A DNA stretch of 64,000 bases from Gillisia mitskevichiae (GTDB taxonomy: Bacteria; Bacteroidota; Bacteroidia; Flavobacteriales; Flavobacteriaceae): NCBI RefSeq assembly GCF_003634585.1, contig NZ_RBLG01000001.1, forward strand, positions 1 through 64,000. Direction: 5' to 3'. A program made the translations under genes and the position numbers. Within the stretch, counting starts at the first letter, position 1; each line of letters starts with the position of its first letter. The notes below the pieces were generated by a model. It was not told the DNA's origin. It did no database searches and saw only the letters and a program-made list of their open reading frames with translations. This document shows, piece after piece, positions 25,039-33,799 of this stretch.

Positions 25039-26768
25039 TTTAAAGTAGATTTCACTTCCCCGCAGGTTAGCATTGCACTTCCATAGTAAGGATTTTTAAC
25101 ATCGGAAGATTCACTAAGCCAAAAAGCTCCTTTGTTACTATTAGCCATTGGACAATGCAATACAAACAATTCCTTACTAGTAAGCTTAAAACTATTTACC
25201 ATTCCAATAGTGGTTTCAGAAAGCTCATCGAAATTATTTCTCATCTCTTGTAAATCATTCGATGAAATCATCGATTGGGTAGATTTTATCAATTCCTTCT
25301 GAAAAGTTCCCCAGATCTTCGCCGACTCTTCTTTAAGCTCGGATGTTTTAAGCATTTTAACACGTTTGTCCAATATTATCACTAGCTTTTTAGCTGAAGA
25401 AAAATCATCGGCCACAAGTGCATCTTTAAATTCTAAGTAGTCGGAAAGTATGGGCTCAAACTGCTGCTTTTCCTTTTCTGAAAGAGTTACAGATATAAAC
25501 TTGTTAGTTTTCTGAGTTTCTTTCTCTCTAGGACTCATCATACTAGGTCTTCCAGAAAGTTGAACAGCAGCATCTACCGTAAAAGTTCCATTGGTAACTA
25601 TTTCTTCTCCAGAATTCAATCCTTCCTCTACCACATAAGAATCTCCCAATCCTGGACCTAGAACGATCTCTCTTAACTTAAAACTAGATCTTCCATCAAC
25701 AGTTTCTTTTATATAAACTACAGAGCGTTTCCCCGTCCATAGCACTGCCGATTTTGGAATTACCAGCTCCTGAGTGTCATTATCGGTGTTATCATTTTTT
25801 ATAATTCCAGATACGAACATTTCTGGCTTTAATCTTCCATCTTTATTATTCACCTCAACTCTTGCTGAAGCTACTCTGGTTTGAGAATTAATAATTGGGT
25901 CTATAAAACTAATAGTTCCTTCAAAGGTTTCTCCTGGCAAAGAATTTACGGTGTAACTAATTTTGCTGCCTTCTTTTACCCAGGCCAGTTCACTTTCATA
26001 AAGATCGAAAAGTACCCAAACCTTAGAAAGGTCGGAAATCTCATAAATTGGCATGCCTCGCTCCACATAATCTCCCAATTCCACCATTTTTTCAGTCACA
26101 ATTCCATTTACATCTGCTCCAATAGGAAATCGTTGAATTGCTTTCCCATTAGCTAAAATTCGATCTATTTGGGTATTCCCTATTTTCCAATTCTTTAGTT
26201 TCTCCTTTGCCGCTTCAAATAATTCTGGCTGACTTTCTTTTATACTTGCTGCCTGTAACAATTCTTCTTGAGCAGTAACCAACTCTGGAGAATACACCAT
26301 TGCCAAAGTTTGGCCTCGGCTTACTTTCTCGCCTGTAAAATTGATAGATAAAGATTCTACTCTTCCAGGGATATGGGTAGATTGAGAATACGCATTTCGT
26401 TCATCTACTTGGATCTTTCCATTTAACCTTAATTCTTTGGAAGCATTTCCCATGCCCACTATTTCTGAAGTAATATTTGCCAACTTCATGGCATTTTCAC
26501 TCATTTGATAGCTATCTGGATCTGCTCCTAAATCTTCTTTTTTCAGCGGAATTAGTTCCATCCCACAAATAGGACAGGCTCCGGGTTCAGATTGTCTAAT
26601 TTGAGGATGCATAGAACAAGTCCAGATCTCCTGATGATCTAATGATTCCAAGCTATGATTTTCTGAAATTTCGTTTGTTTTATCTTCGGTTGGTTTAATT
26701 AACCAACCCAAACCTGCTCCTATTATTAGCGTCGCCAGCACGATTAATATTATCTTTTTATTTTCCAT
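25035..26768 (-). CDS. cusB: CusB-like RND efflux adaptor with CPMHP-type and DUF3347 domains
   Basis: A 577-residue periplasmic adaptor. After a membrane anchor (about 5-24) comes a heavy-metal-binding domain WTCSMHPQIRQSEPGACPIC-GM (49-70), then the barrel-sandwich/lipoyl, hairpin and beta-barrel domains of membrane-fusion proteins (about 110-420), and a C-terminal DUF3347 domain (about 435-577, with HCPMANSNKGAFWLSESS). It connects the inner-membrane pump CusA with the TolC-type channel and probably takes Cu(I) from periplasmic carriers. The extra metal modules at both ends are more than the E. coli protein has. The stop overlaps the start of the 43-residue peptide. A 176-base repeat-bearing gap separates it from cusC. 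Confidence 0.93.
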   Translation of the reverse strand: MENKKIILIVLATLIIGAGLGWLIKPTEDKTNEISENHSLESLDHQEIWTCSMHPQIRQSEPGACPICGMELIPLKKEDLGADPDSYQMSENAMKLANITSEIVGMGNASKELRLNGKIQVDERNAYSQSTHIPGRVESLSINFTGEKVSRGQTLAMVYSPELVTAQEELLQAASIKESQPELFEAAKEKLKNWKIGNTQIDRILANGKAIQRFPIGADVNGIVTEKMVELGDYVERGMPIYEISDLSKVWVLFDLYESELAWVKEGSKISYTVNSLPGETFEGTISFIDPIINSQTRVASARVEVNNKDGRLKPEMFVSGIIKNDNTDNDTQELVIPKSAVLWTGKRSVVYIKETVDGRSSFKLREIVLGPGLGDSYVVEEGLNSGEEIVTNGTFTVDAAVQLSGRPSMMSPREKETQKTNKFISVTLSEKEKQQFEPILSDYLEFKDALVADDFSSAKKLVIILDKRVKMLKTSELKEESAKIWGTFQKELIKSTQSMISSNDLQEMRNNFDELSETTIGMVNSFKLTSKELFVLHCPMANSNKGAFWLSESSDVKNPYYGSAMLTCGEVKSTLK

Positions 26769-26829
26769 GATTTTACTTTTTATGGATGTTTTTTAATGAT
26801 TATCTGTTTGAAGTCTTAAAAGCACTTTC

Positions 26830-26930
26830 GTCCCCTTGTCCCGAAAGCTTTCGCGATTATTTCAGGGTCTCGATTCCCTATGAATTTATATTCTAAGAGA
26901 TTCTGAAACAAGTTCAGAATGACGTCCTTT
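26830..26930. repeat. Dispersed-repeat remnants between cusC and cusB
   Basis: Contains CCCGAAAGCTTTCG and a hairpin ATTCTGAA-ACAAG-TTCAGAAT near 26901-26922. Both resemble intergenic repeats common in Bacteroidota; the CCGAAAGCT core reappears near 60083 in this window. No gene is present in the gap. Confidence 0.55.
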
Positions 26931-26944
26931 TTCAGTTTATGTTC

Positions 26945-28195
26945 TTATTTATAATTTTTTATCATCAAATAATCTAGCTTTGCTTTTGCAATAAACCCGT
27001 CTTTTAAAGCTTCTATTTTCTGGGTTTGCAACAATAAAATATCCTGATTCATTCTTAGCACCTCTTCAAAATTCCCGGTAGCATTACTAAAAGCCGAAAT
27101 ATATAGTTTGTTAGCTTGCGTAGAACTTTGTAGTTGCTTGTTATAAAGTTCTACAAGTTTTTCAGACTTCCTAAATTCATACAGGGTCATTTCCAATGTA
27201 GAGTGCAACTCATTTTTAACTTGCTGCATTTCATTTTCTACACTAACCGACATGAATTTTGCTTCTTCTTTTGCTGCTTTATACTTCTTTCTGAATATTG
27301 GTAAACTCACCGAAACCATAGGCATAAAAGCATCCATCCCATTTCCTTCAGGATTGGCGTCTGCTCTTTTAGAAATTATAGAATAATCTACTCCTAATCC
27401 AATATTTGGCAAGCCTTCCTTTTCTGCTACGATCTCCTGAGCCAGATAAGATTCCTTCTGCTTTTCTAAACCCATTAACATAGGATGCTTATTAAGCACT
27501 TCTTCATAATTATCGAACTCAGGATTATTCGGAATAATTAAAGTGTCTTTTATAATTACTGCTGAAGTTGCTTCCCTATTCAACATTAAATTGAACTTTA
27601 CTCGCAATGGTCTAAGCTGATCTTTCAGTAATTCTATCTCTGTAAAGGCTCCGTCTTTGTCTATATCTACCTTCACCACATTTACCATGGCTCCAGCTCC
27701 ACTTTTAAATCGGCTTAGAGCCAATTCTCTGTAAGATCCAAGAATGCTTAAATTCTTCTCCTTGATCTCGATCACTTCAGAGAGTGCATATAACTCGGCA
27801 TAGATCGATTTCACTTCAAATATCAACTGATTCTGAGAATTTAAATAGGATTGGAATTTAGCTTCAGCCTTTAAATTAGCTGCACTTTCACGCGCTTTTA
27901 AAGTTCCAAACCAAGGAAACATCTGCATTAAATTGAATCGAGCTTCTTGGGCACCCACTCTGGTTTCCACCATTCTTCCCAATCCGCTCATGGTTAAAGT
28001 GGGGTCTGGCAAACTGGAAACTTGAGGAGATTTCCTCATGGCTGCTTCAAACTGCGCATACTCAGATTGTAACTTTGGATTATTTTTAATCGCGATCTCT
28101 AAATACTCTTCCAGAGTTTCTTGAGCTTTCAGTTCTTGAATTCCCAATAGCATGAATGCCGACAGGAAGAGGGTATATATTTTTATATTTTTCAT
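26945..28195 (-). CDS. cusC: TolC-family outer-membrane efflux channel (CusC-like)
   Basis: A 416-residue outer-membrane channel protein. It has a signal peptide (to about residue 24, ELKAQ) and the two-repeat helical architecture of the OEP family: long amphipathic helices (such as LEEYLEIAIKNNPKLQSEYA and the C-terminal MNQDILLLQTQKIEALKDGF) with short strand segments. It is the exit duct of the Cus system. The start lies three bases after the cusA stop, so the genes are tightly linked; cusB follows after a 176-base gap. No lipobox is present, unlike E. coli CusC. Confidence 0.92.
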   Translation of the reverse strand: MKNIKIYTLFLSAFMLLGIQELKAQETLEEYLEIAIKNNPKLQSEYAQFEAAMRKSPQVSSLPDPTLTMSGLGRMVETRVGAQEARFNLMQMFPWFGTLKARESAANLKAEAKFQSYLNSQNQLIFEVKSIYAELYALSEVIEIKEKNLSILGSYRELALSRFKSGAGAMVNVVKVDIDKDGAFTEIELLKDQLRPLRVKFNLMLNREATSAVIIKDTLIIPNNPEFDNYEEVLNKHPMLMGLEKQKESYLAQEIVAEKEGLPNIGLGVDYSIISKRADANPEGNGMDAFMPMVSVSLPIFRKKYKAAKEEAKFMSVSVENEMQQVKNELHSTLEMTLYEFRKSEKLVELYNKQLQSSTQANKLYISAFSNATGNFEEVLRMNQDILLLQTQKIEALKDGFIAKAKLDYLMIKNYK

Positions 28196-28198
28196 CTT

Positions 28199-31100
28199 CT
28201 AAATTTCTTTAGCTTCAATTAATACTTCTCCTGGCGGATCCTTTTTAACTACAGATTCTCTCCAATAGGCTTGTAAAACAGGCACCACAAAAATGGTCAT
28301 GATCTGTATGATCATTCCTCCAACAATTGGGATCGCCATTGGCACCATAATATCGGATCCTTTTCCTGTAGAGGTTAGCACTGGAAATAATGCAATTATT
28401 GTTACCGCTGTGGTCATCATGGCTGGACGTACTCTTTTTAGCCCGGCTTCCATTACTGCATCCCTTACTTCTGTTACCGTTTTGGGCTTTCTTCTTTCAA
28501 AAACTTGATGGATGTACGTTCCCATAAGTACTCCATCATCTGTAGCGATACCGAATAATGCAATAAATCCTACCCATACGGCAACACTTAAGTTGATATT
28601 ATGCATTTGGAAGAGGTCTCTCATATTCATTCCGGAAACCGAGAAGTCCATGAACCAGCCTTGCCCATACAACCAGATCATTATAAAACCTCCCGCAAAA
28701 GCTACAAATACCCCTGAAAAATGAATTGCCGATGCAATGATAGTCTTGAACTGAAAATACAGAAGCAAAAAGATAATCACCAAACTAATTGGGATCACAA
28801 TCGCTAAACGTTTTACAGCTCTAACCTGATTTTCATAATTCCCAGAAAACTTATAGCTGATGCCGGCCGGTACTACTAAATCTCCAGCGTCAATTTTATC
28901 CTGAATGAATTTCTTAGCATCGTCTACCACATTAACCTCAGCGTTTCCATCTCGTTTATCAAATAGTACATATCCAACTAAAAAGGTATCCTCGCTTTTA
29001 ATCATCTGTGGACCTCTGGTATATTTAAGTTCCGCCAATTCGCCCAAGGGAATTTGAGCCCCATTTTTTGTAGGAACTAAGATCTTTTTAATGCTCTCCG
29101 GATCGTCCCTTAATTCTCTAGGATATCTAACTCTTACAGGATACCGCTCTCTACCTTCTACTGTAGTTGTTATCGCCATTCCACCAATTGAGGTTTCTAA
29201 TGTCTGCTGAACATCTTCAATACTCAACCCATATCTCGCAATGGCATTTCGGTCTATATCTATTTCCAAATATGGTTTCCCAACAGTTCTATCTGCAAAA
29301 ACAGCTTCAGATTTAACAGATGGAACCTGTTTTAAAAGTTCCTCTAATTCTATCCCGAATTCCTGTATTGTTTGAAGATCTGGCCCATATACTTTTATTC
29401 CCATTGGAGCCCGCATTCCTGTTTGTAACATCACCAAACGAGTCTCGATAGGTTGAAGTTTTGGTGCTGAGGTAACTCCCGGAATATTAGTTCGGCTTAC
29501 GATCTCATTCCAAATATCATCTGGGTTCTTAATATGAGATCTCCAATTTCTAAAATAGTCTCCATCTTCGTCTTCAATTAAATTCTCTTTGGAAACCCTT
29601 CTTTCTAAGGCTTGTTCATTAGTCAACGAATCGCCAGATTTAAGAATATATCTTCTATCGTTGTCTACTTTAAAGGATACAGGATTTCCATCTTCATTTA
29701 AAATATATTCAGATTTATAATTAATGATATTCTCATACATTGAAATAGGCGCAGGATCTAAAGCGCTTTCTATCCTTCCTAATTTTCCTACCGCAACCTC
29801 TACTTCCGGGATATCTGTAATTGCGATATCCAATTGTTGTAAGGTCTTTTTAGATGCTTCTATCCCTGCATGAGGCATTGAAGTTGGCATGAGGAGAAAA
29901 CTTCCTTCGTTTAGCGAAGGCATAAATTCTTTTCCAACACCAGGGAAGGTATGTGCCATCCCACTCCATCCAGAAGTAGAGCGAATATTCCATCCTATTT
30001 TATTGAATCCGTCGGCTACAGGACCAAAGATCTTTGGAAAACCTAACCAAATTAATACTCCAAAGAATATGGTTATTAATGGAAGCAATAAAAATTTCCC
30101 TTTATTCACTAAACACCAACTTAAGATCGACTTGTAAAATTTCACGATCCCCATAAGGATCAATAACGTGAATGCTAATAGTACTATTACAAATATGTAA
30201 TTAGAAAACAGGGAACTTTGGTGACCAAGCGGGATCCATTCTTCTGTAAGAAAAAATAAGGTTACACCCAGAATAATAATTATTGTAATAATAGTGGAAT
30301 GTTTACCTAAGAATTCTGGATTCTTGTGTTCCAATAATTTTATTAGGCCTATTAAAACCAGTGCTAAAGGCAGCCAAAAACTAAAATAAATGGCTAAAAA
30401 TAAACCACTCACAATAAGTACTATATTCCAAATTCTTGTTGCTCGTTCTTTCTGAACCCGCATATTAAAAGCGTAATAAGAAAGCATGGGCAAGATCAAC
30501 ATTCCAATAAAAAAGGCTGCGCCTAGGGCAAAGGTTTTAGTGAATGCCAATGGTCTGAAGAGTTTTCCTTCCGCATGCTCCATAAAAAAGACCGGCAAGA
30601 AACTTACTATTGTTGTTGCCAATGCTGTAGTTACGGCAGGACCTACTTCCAGTGTGGCATTATAGATAAGCCCTAAGAGCTTGTCATCTTTTGCGCCAGC
30701 ATTTTTTTTCATTTCCAGATGCCGGATAATATTTTCTACAAATACGATCCCGACATCTACCATGACCCCAATAGCGATAGCAATTCCAGACAAGGCCACC
30801 ACGTTAGCATCCACACCAAAATATCGCATTGCTATAAAGGTGACCAGCACCGCCACCGGCAATAAGCTGGAAATAAGAATTGAGGCTCTTAAATTGAGCA
30901 CCAATACTATAATTACGATAATGCTTATTAAAATTTCATGAGAAAGAGCCTTTTCTAGGGTTCCTACAGTTTCGTTTATAAGTTGTGTTCTATCGTAAAA
31001 GGGAACTATGGTAAGTTTACTTATAGTTCCATCTTTAAGGGTTTTTTGAGGTAATCCTGCAGAGATTTCCTTGATCTTTTCCTTGGTGTTTTTAATAACC

Positions 31101-32044
31101 TGAAGCGGGTTAGAACCATATCTAGCCACAACTACACCTCCAACAACTTCTGCTCCTCCTTTATCAAGGATTCCACGACGTTCTGCCGGGCCTAAATGCA
31201 CAACGCCAAGATCCTTAATTAGAACAGGCTTATTATCTACTGCTGTAACTACTGAATTCTCAATATCTTCAACAGATTTAATATATCCTAGTCCGCGAAC
31301 CAGATATTCCACCTTGTTTATCTCCAAAGTTTTGGCGCCGATATCCCTATTGGAATTTTTTACGGCCATCATAACCTGGTCTATTCCAATGTTATATGCT
31401 TTTAAGGCATCTGGGTTTACATCTATTTGGTACTCCTGTACAAAACCACCTACCGAGGCTACTTCAGAAACACCAGAAGTCCCGCTTAATCCAAGCTTCA
31501 CATAATAATCCTGAATAGATCTTAATTCATTAAGATCCCATCCTCCGATAACATTCCCCTCTGGGTCGCGACCTTCTAATGTATACCAGTACACTTGCCC
31601 TAATCCAGTAGCATCCGGACCTAGCGTTGGTTGAACTCCATCCGGCAGAAGCTCTGATGGTAAGGAATTTAATTTCTCAAGTACTCTGGTTCTAGACCAG
31701 TAAAATTCTACATCCTCTTCAAAAATGACATACACTATAGAAAAACCAAACATGGAAGTGCTCCTTATAGACTTTACTCCGGAAATTCCAAGTAAAGTTG
31801 TAGTCATAGGGTAAGTGATCTGATCTTCTATATCTTGTGGAGAGCGACCGGGCCAATTGGTAAAAACTATTTGCTGATTTTCGCCAATATCCGGGATAGC
31901 ATCTACCGGGACAGAATCTTTAGGTAAAAAACCTGTATCCCAATCGAAAGGTGCAGTTACCAATCCCCAACCAACTAAAAACAGCATCAAAAGTACTGTC
32001 ACCAATCTATTATAGAGGAAATATTTAATGAATTTGTTAAACAT
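28199..32044 (-). CDS. cusA: CusA/CzcA-family heavy-metal RND pump, enlarged
   Basis: A 1281-residue RND transporter. Visible signatures: NWPGRSPQDIEDQITYPMTT near the N-terminus, the membrane blocks VDANVVALSGIAIAIGVMVD and GIATDDGVLMGTYIHQVFER with the proton-relay acids, and periplasmic porter domains with RLVMLQTGMRAPMGIKVYGP, where the Met residues agree with the copper-type CusA subgroup. It is about 230 residues longer than E. coli CusA; the extra length is mainly a hydrophobic insert with several predicted membrane helices around residues 535-670, plus a polar loop around 760-830. It pumps Cu(I)/Ag(I) across the envelope with CusB and CusC. Metal specificity is inferred from subgroup and neighbours. 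Confidence 0.94.
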   Translation of the reverse strand: MFNKFIKYFLYNRLVTVLLMLFLVGWGLVTAPFDWDTGFLPKDSVPVDAIPDIGENQQIVFTNWPGRSPQDIEDQITYPMTTTLLGISGVKSIRSTSMFGFSIVYVIFEEDVEFYWSRTRVLEKLNSLPSELLPDGVQPTLGPDATGLGQVYWYTLEGRDPEGNVIGGWDLNELRSIQDYYVKLGLSGTSGVSEVASVGGFVQEYQIDVNPDALKAYNIGIDQVMMAVKNSNRDIGAKTLEINKVEYLVRGLGYIKSVEDIENSVVTAVDNKPVLIKDLGVVHLGPAERRGILDKGGAEVVGGVVVARYGSNPLQVIKNTKEKIKEISAGLPQKTLKDGTISKLTIVPFYDRTQLINETVGTLEKALSHEILISIIVIIVLVLNLRASILISSLLPVAVLVTFIAMRYFGVDANVVALSGIAIAIGVMVDVGIVFVENIIRHLEMKKNAGAKDDKLLGLIYNATLEVGPAVTTALATTIVSFLPVFFMEHAEGKLFRPLAFTKTFALGAAFFIGMLILPMLSYYAFNMRVQKERATRIWNIVLIVSGLFLAIYFSFWLPLALVLIGLIKLLEHKNPEFLGKHSTIITIIIILGVTLFFLTEEWIPLGHQSSLFSNYIFVIVLLAFTLLILMGIVKFYKSILSWCLVNKGKFLLLPLITIFFGVLIWLGFPKIFGPVADGFNKIGWNIRSTSGWSGMAHTFPGVGKEFMPSLNEGSFLLMPTSMPHAGIEASKKTLQQLDIAITDIPEVEVAVGKLGRIESALDPAPISMYENIINYKSEYILNEDGNPVSFKVDNDRRYILKSGDSLTNEQALERRVSKENLIEDEDGDYFRNWRSHIKNPDDIWNEIVSRTNIPGVTSAPKLQPIETRLVMLQTGMRAPMGIKVYGPDLQTIQEFGIELEELLKQVPSVKSEAVFADRTVGKPYLEIDIDRNAIARYGLSIEDVQQTLETSIGGMAITTTVEGRERYPVRVRYPRELRDDPESIKKILVPTKNGAQIPLGELAELKYTRGPQMIKSEDTFLVGYVLFDKRDGNAEVNVVDDAKKFIQDKIDAGDLVVPAGISYKFSGNYENQVRAVKRLAIVIPISLVIIFLLLYFQFKTIIASAIHFSGVFVAFAGGFIMIWLYGQGWFMDFSVSGMNMRDLFQMHNINLSVAVWVGFIALFGIATDDGVLMGTYIHQVFERRKPKTVTEVRDAVMEAGLKRVRPAMMTTAVTIIALFPVLTSTGKGSDIMVPMAIPIVGGMIIQIMTIFVVPVLQAYWRESVVKKDPPGEVLIEAKEI

Positions 32045-32140
32045 GAATCGTATTTAAATAATTTTCTAGAACTAAGTTTTAAAGAGTGCAGGAATTAATT
32101 TCAAAGGGTTAAGCCTATTAAAATTATTAGCACAACAAAG

Positions 32141-32171
32141 CTCAAAACATCCAAAGTTTGGAGTTTTTGAG
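32141..32171 (-). terminator. Imperfect hairpin between the HYC_CC_PP gene and cusA
   Basis: CTCAAAAC/GTTTTTGAG arms enclose the 13-base palindrome TCCAAAGTTTGGA (32150-32162). It lies after the HYC_CC_PP stop and 97 bases before cusA. It could terminate partially or serve as an operator; there is no strong T run. Confidence 0.35.
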
Positions 32172-32185
32172 AAAAATATTTAAAA

Positions 32186-32602
32186 TCAGATAAGGAATAC
32201 CTGATCTAACAGATGTATATCTGTGACCAGTATGGGTGGAGAATAATCTTTAAACGGAATTACAAGCTCTGGAGTTCCTTCAAAAAGTTCAATAATAGAA
32301 AAGGTGAAGGCAGCTACAAAAACTTGCTGATCGAAATTTAAATTGTCGAAGGATATTTTTAATTCATCCTGTCCTTCTATCGCCAGTTGAGTATTGGTAC
32401 AACAGGAATCAGAAAGCATATCTGAAACCATCATGGAATCCATATTATGAGAGGACATCCCACAATCTTTAGCTTTAGAAAAAACAGCTTGATCTACTAA
32501 AAAATCACCACAAAAATGTTTGTCTATAGTAAACGAAAAAGTGGACACAAGCACTAAAAGTGCTAGAATCAAAGAAGATGATTTTTGAATTCCATTTTTC
32601 AT
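32186..32602 (-). CDS. HYC_CC_PP family protein
   Basis: Using the ATG at 32602 the product has 138 residues: a signal peptide (about 8-25), KHFCGD (His29, Cys31), CCTN (Cys67-Cys68) and a C-terminal YSPP. This matches the family named for its H(Y/F)C, CC and PP motifs, found in Bacteroidota near copper genes. An upstream in-frame TTG at 32611 lies inside the -7 promoter box and is not a credible start. The cysteines, His and Met cluster (SSHNMDSMMVSDM) suggest periplasmic metal binding. It heads the gene row leading into cusA, with a hairpin between. Confidence 0.82.
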   Translation of the reverse strand: MKNGIQKSSSLILALLVLVSTFSFTIDKHFCGDFLVDQAVFSKAKDCGMSSHNMDSMMVSDMLSDSCCTNTQLAIEGQDELKISFDNLNFDQQVFVAAFTFSIIELFEGTPELVIPFKDYSPPILVTDIHLLDQVFLI

Positions 32603-32608
32603 TACAAG

Positions 32609-32616
32609 CAAATATA
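32609..32616 (-). promoter_or_regulatory. -7 box giving a near-leaderless HYC_CC_PP mRNA
   Basis: Minus-strand TATATTTG, an exact match to TAnnTTTG, ends 6 bases before the ATG at 32602. Transcription would start at or just before the start codon. No consensus -33 box was seen. Confidence 0.55.
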
Positions 32617-32724
32617 AACAATAATTGTTAAAATAGATATAACCGATTCTACATCAGGATTTATCACTTATTTATTCAGCAAACATAAAACAAACTATCT
32701 TAATTCAATTTCAGTATTATAGGA

Positions 32725-33171
32725 TTAACTTTTAAATTCATGGGCACTCTTACGCCTATAGTAATAAAATGCGGGCATCAGAATAAGCACCAAAATTGGG
32801 TGGATTAAAAAACGTCGAACATAGAAAAGTGCCAAAAAGTTTTGGCTTTCGATTTCAAAAATCAAGAAAACAAAAATAGTGAAGCAGATCACAAAGAAGA
32901 TCGAAAATAAATACACAGAAAATTCTAATATGTTTTTATCGAAAAAGGCAACGTACAGAAGCCCTAATGAAATGACTGAATTAAGTAAATATCTTAATAG
33001 TACATTAAAAAACAACTTTCCTGTCGCAAAATATGGAAAAGCTTCATGTAGATAGTCTGCCTCATAAAACTTTAATAAAGGATCATAAAATAGGTCTTTC
33101 TCAAAATAACGTATCATTGCTAGTAGTATAACTAGAAAAGAGATCATAATAATTTTATATCGCTTTTTCAT
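32725..33171 (-). CDS. Exosortase F-associated membrane protein
   Basis: A 148-residue protein with four predicted membrane helices and conserved charged loops (IRYFEKDLFYDPLLKFYEAD near the N-terminus, FYVRRFLIHP near the C-terminus). It matches the small membrane protein that accompanies XrtF in Flavobacteriia. Its start overlaps the end of xrtF by 17 bases, so the pair is translated together. The role is presumably to stabilise or partner the exosortase, but this has not been shown to my knowledge. Confidence 0.88.
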   Translation of the reverse strand: MKKRYKIIMISFLVILLAMIRYFEKDLFYDPLLKFYEADYLHEAFPYFATGKLFFNVLLRYLLNSVISLGLLYVAFFDKNILEFSVYLFSIFFVICFTIFVFLIFEIESQNFLALFYVRRFLIHPILVLILMPAFYYYRRKSAHEFKS

Positions 33172-33712
33172 CTACTGTGTTTTTAGAAAATAACCGAACC
33201 CAAAAAATCCATAATATAAATACTGTACCGTAAATTATAAGCGGGAAAACTATTGTGTGCAAAAACGATGTGTATTGTGGGTATTCGTAAATACCAATAG
33301 CCAAGATAACGATTCTTAAAATGTTCGCGATATAAATAAGCACTGCACCAGTAAAAATGTACAGAATAGTCATTTTAAACTTGGCAAAAAAGGAAAGTAT
33401 AAATGAAGTGAATAGTATTATGATACTTATAGAATTACAACCTTCTACGATCCTTGCAAGAAATACATCATTAACATATAATTGGAGAGAGGCTTCATCT
33501 GGATGAACCATTATTTTTGAAGTATAACCAAAAGATTCAATCACAGCTTCACTTTGTAAAGCTACTAAATGAGTAAAAAAATCTGGGTAGTAATTAGATC
33601 CTTCAAAAAAAGAGAGATACCCATTATATAAAATCGTGAATATAAAATAGCTTCCCATAAAAATGAGGACGAATTGTAATACCGATCTATATTTTCGAAA
33701 TAGTTGAAACAA
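33155..33712 (-). CDS. xrtF: Exosortase XrtF
   Basis: A 185-residue multi-pass membrane transpeptidase of the exosortase/archaeosortase superfamily. The expected catalytic residues are all present: Cys92 in VEGCNSISI, Arg133 in NILRIVILA and His152 in SFLHTIVFP. XrtF proteins are thought to process surface proteins with a PEP-CTERM-like C-terminal sorting signal in Flavobacteria. No protein with an obvious sorting tail is encoded in this window, so the substrates lie elsewhere. It is followed by its usual partner with a 17-base overlap. Confidence 0.92.
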   Translation of the reverse strand: MFQLFRKYRSVLQFVLIFMGSYFIFTILYNGYLSFFEGSNYYPDFFTHLVALQSEAVIESFGYTSKIMVHPDEASLQLYVNDVFLARIVEGCNSISIIILFTSFILSFFAKFKMTILYIFTGAVLIYIANILRIVILAIGIYEYPQYTSFLHTIVFPLIIYGTVFILWIFWVRLFSKNTVDEKAI

Positions 33713-33775
33713 TTAAAATCTTGATTTTAACAAATTTATAGAAAATACATAGGGGACTGTCCTAATACTTTTTAA

Positions 33776-33783
33776 TACTTTTG
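33776..33783 (+). promoter_or_regulatory. -7 box for the GAF-domain gene
   Basis: TACTTTTG matches TAnnTTTG, 16 bases before the ATG at 33800. An AGGAG, unusual for this lineage, lies just upstream of the start and could act as a ribosome-binding site. Confidence 0.5.
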
Positions 33784-33799
33784 AACAAAAATTAGGAGT

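Noticed and set aside
26860-26890. GGTCTCGATTCCC resembling a tRNA T-arm
   Set aside because: No acceptor stem, anticodon arm or CCA-side pairing around it; part of a dispersed repeat.
32603-32611. TTG start for the HYC_CC_PP gene
   Set aside because: The codon lies inside the -7 promoter box; ATG at 32602 is preferred.
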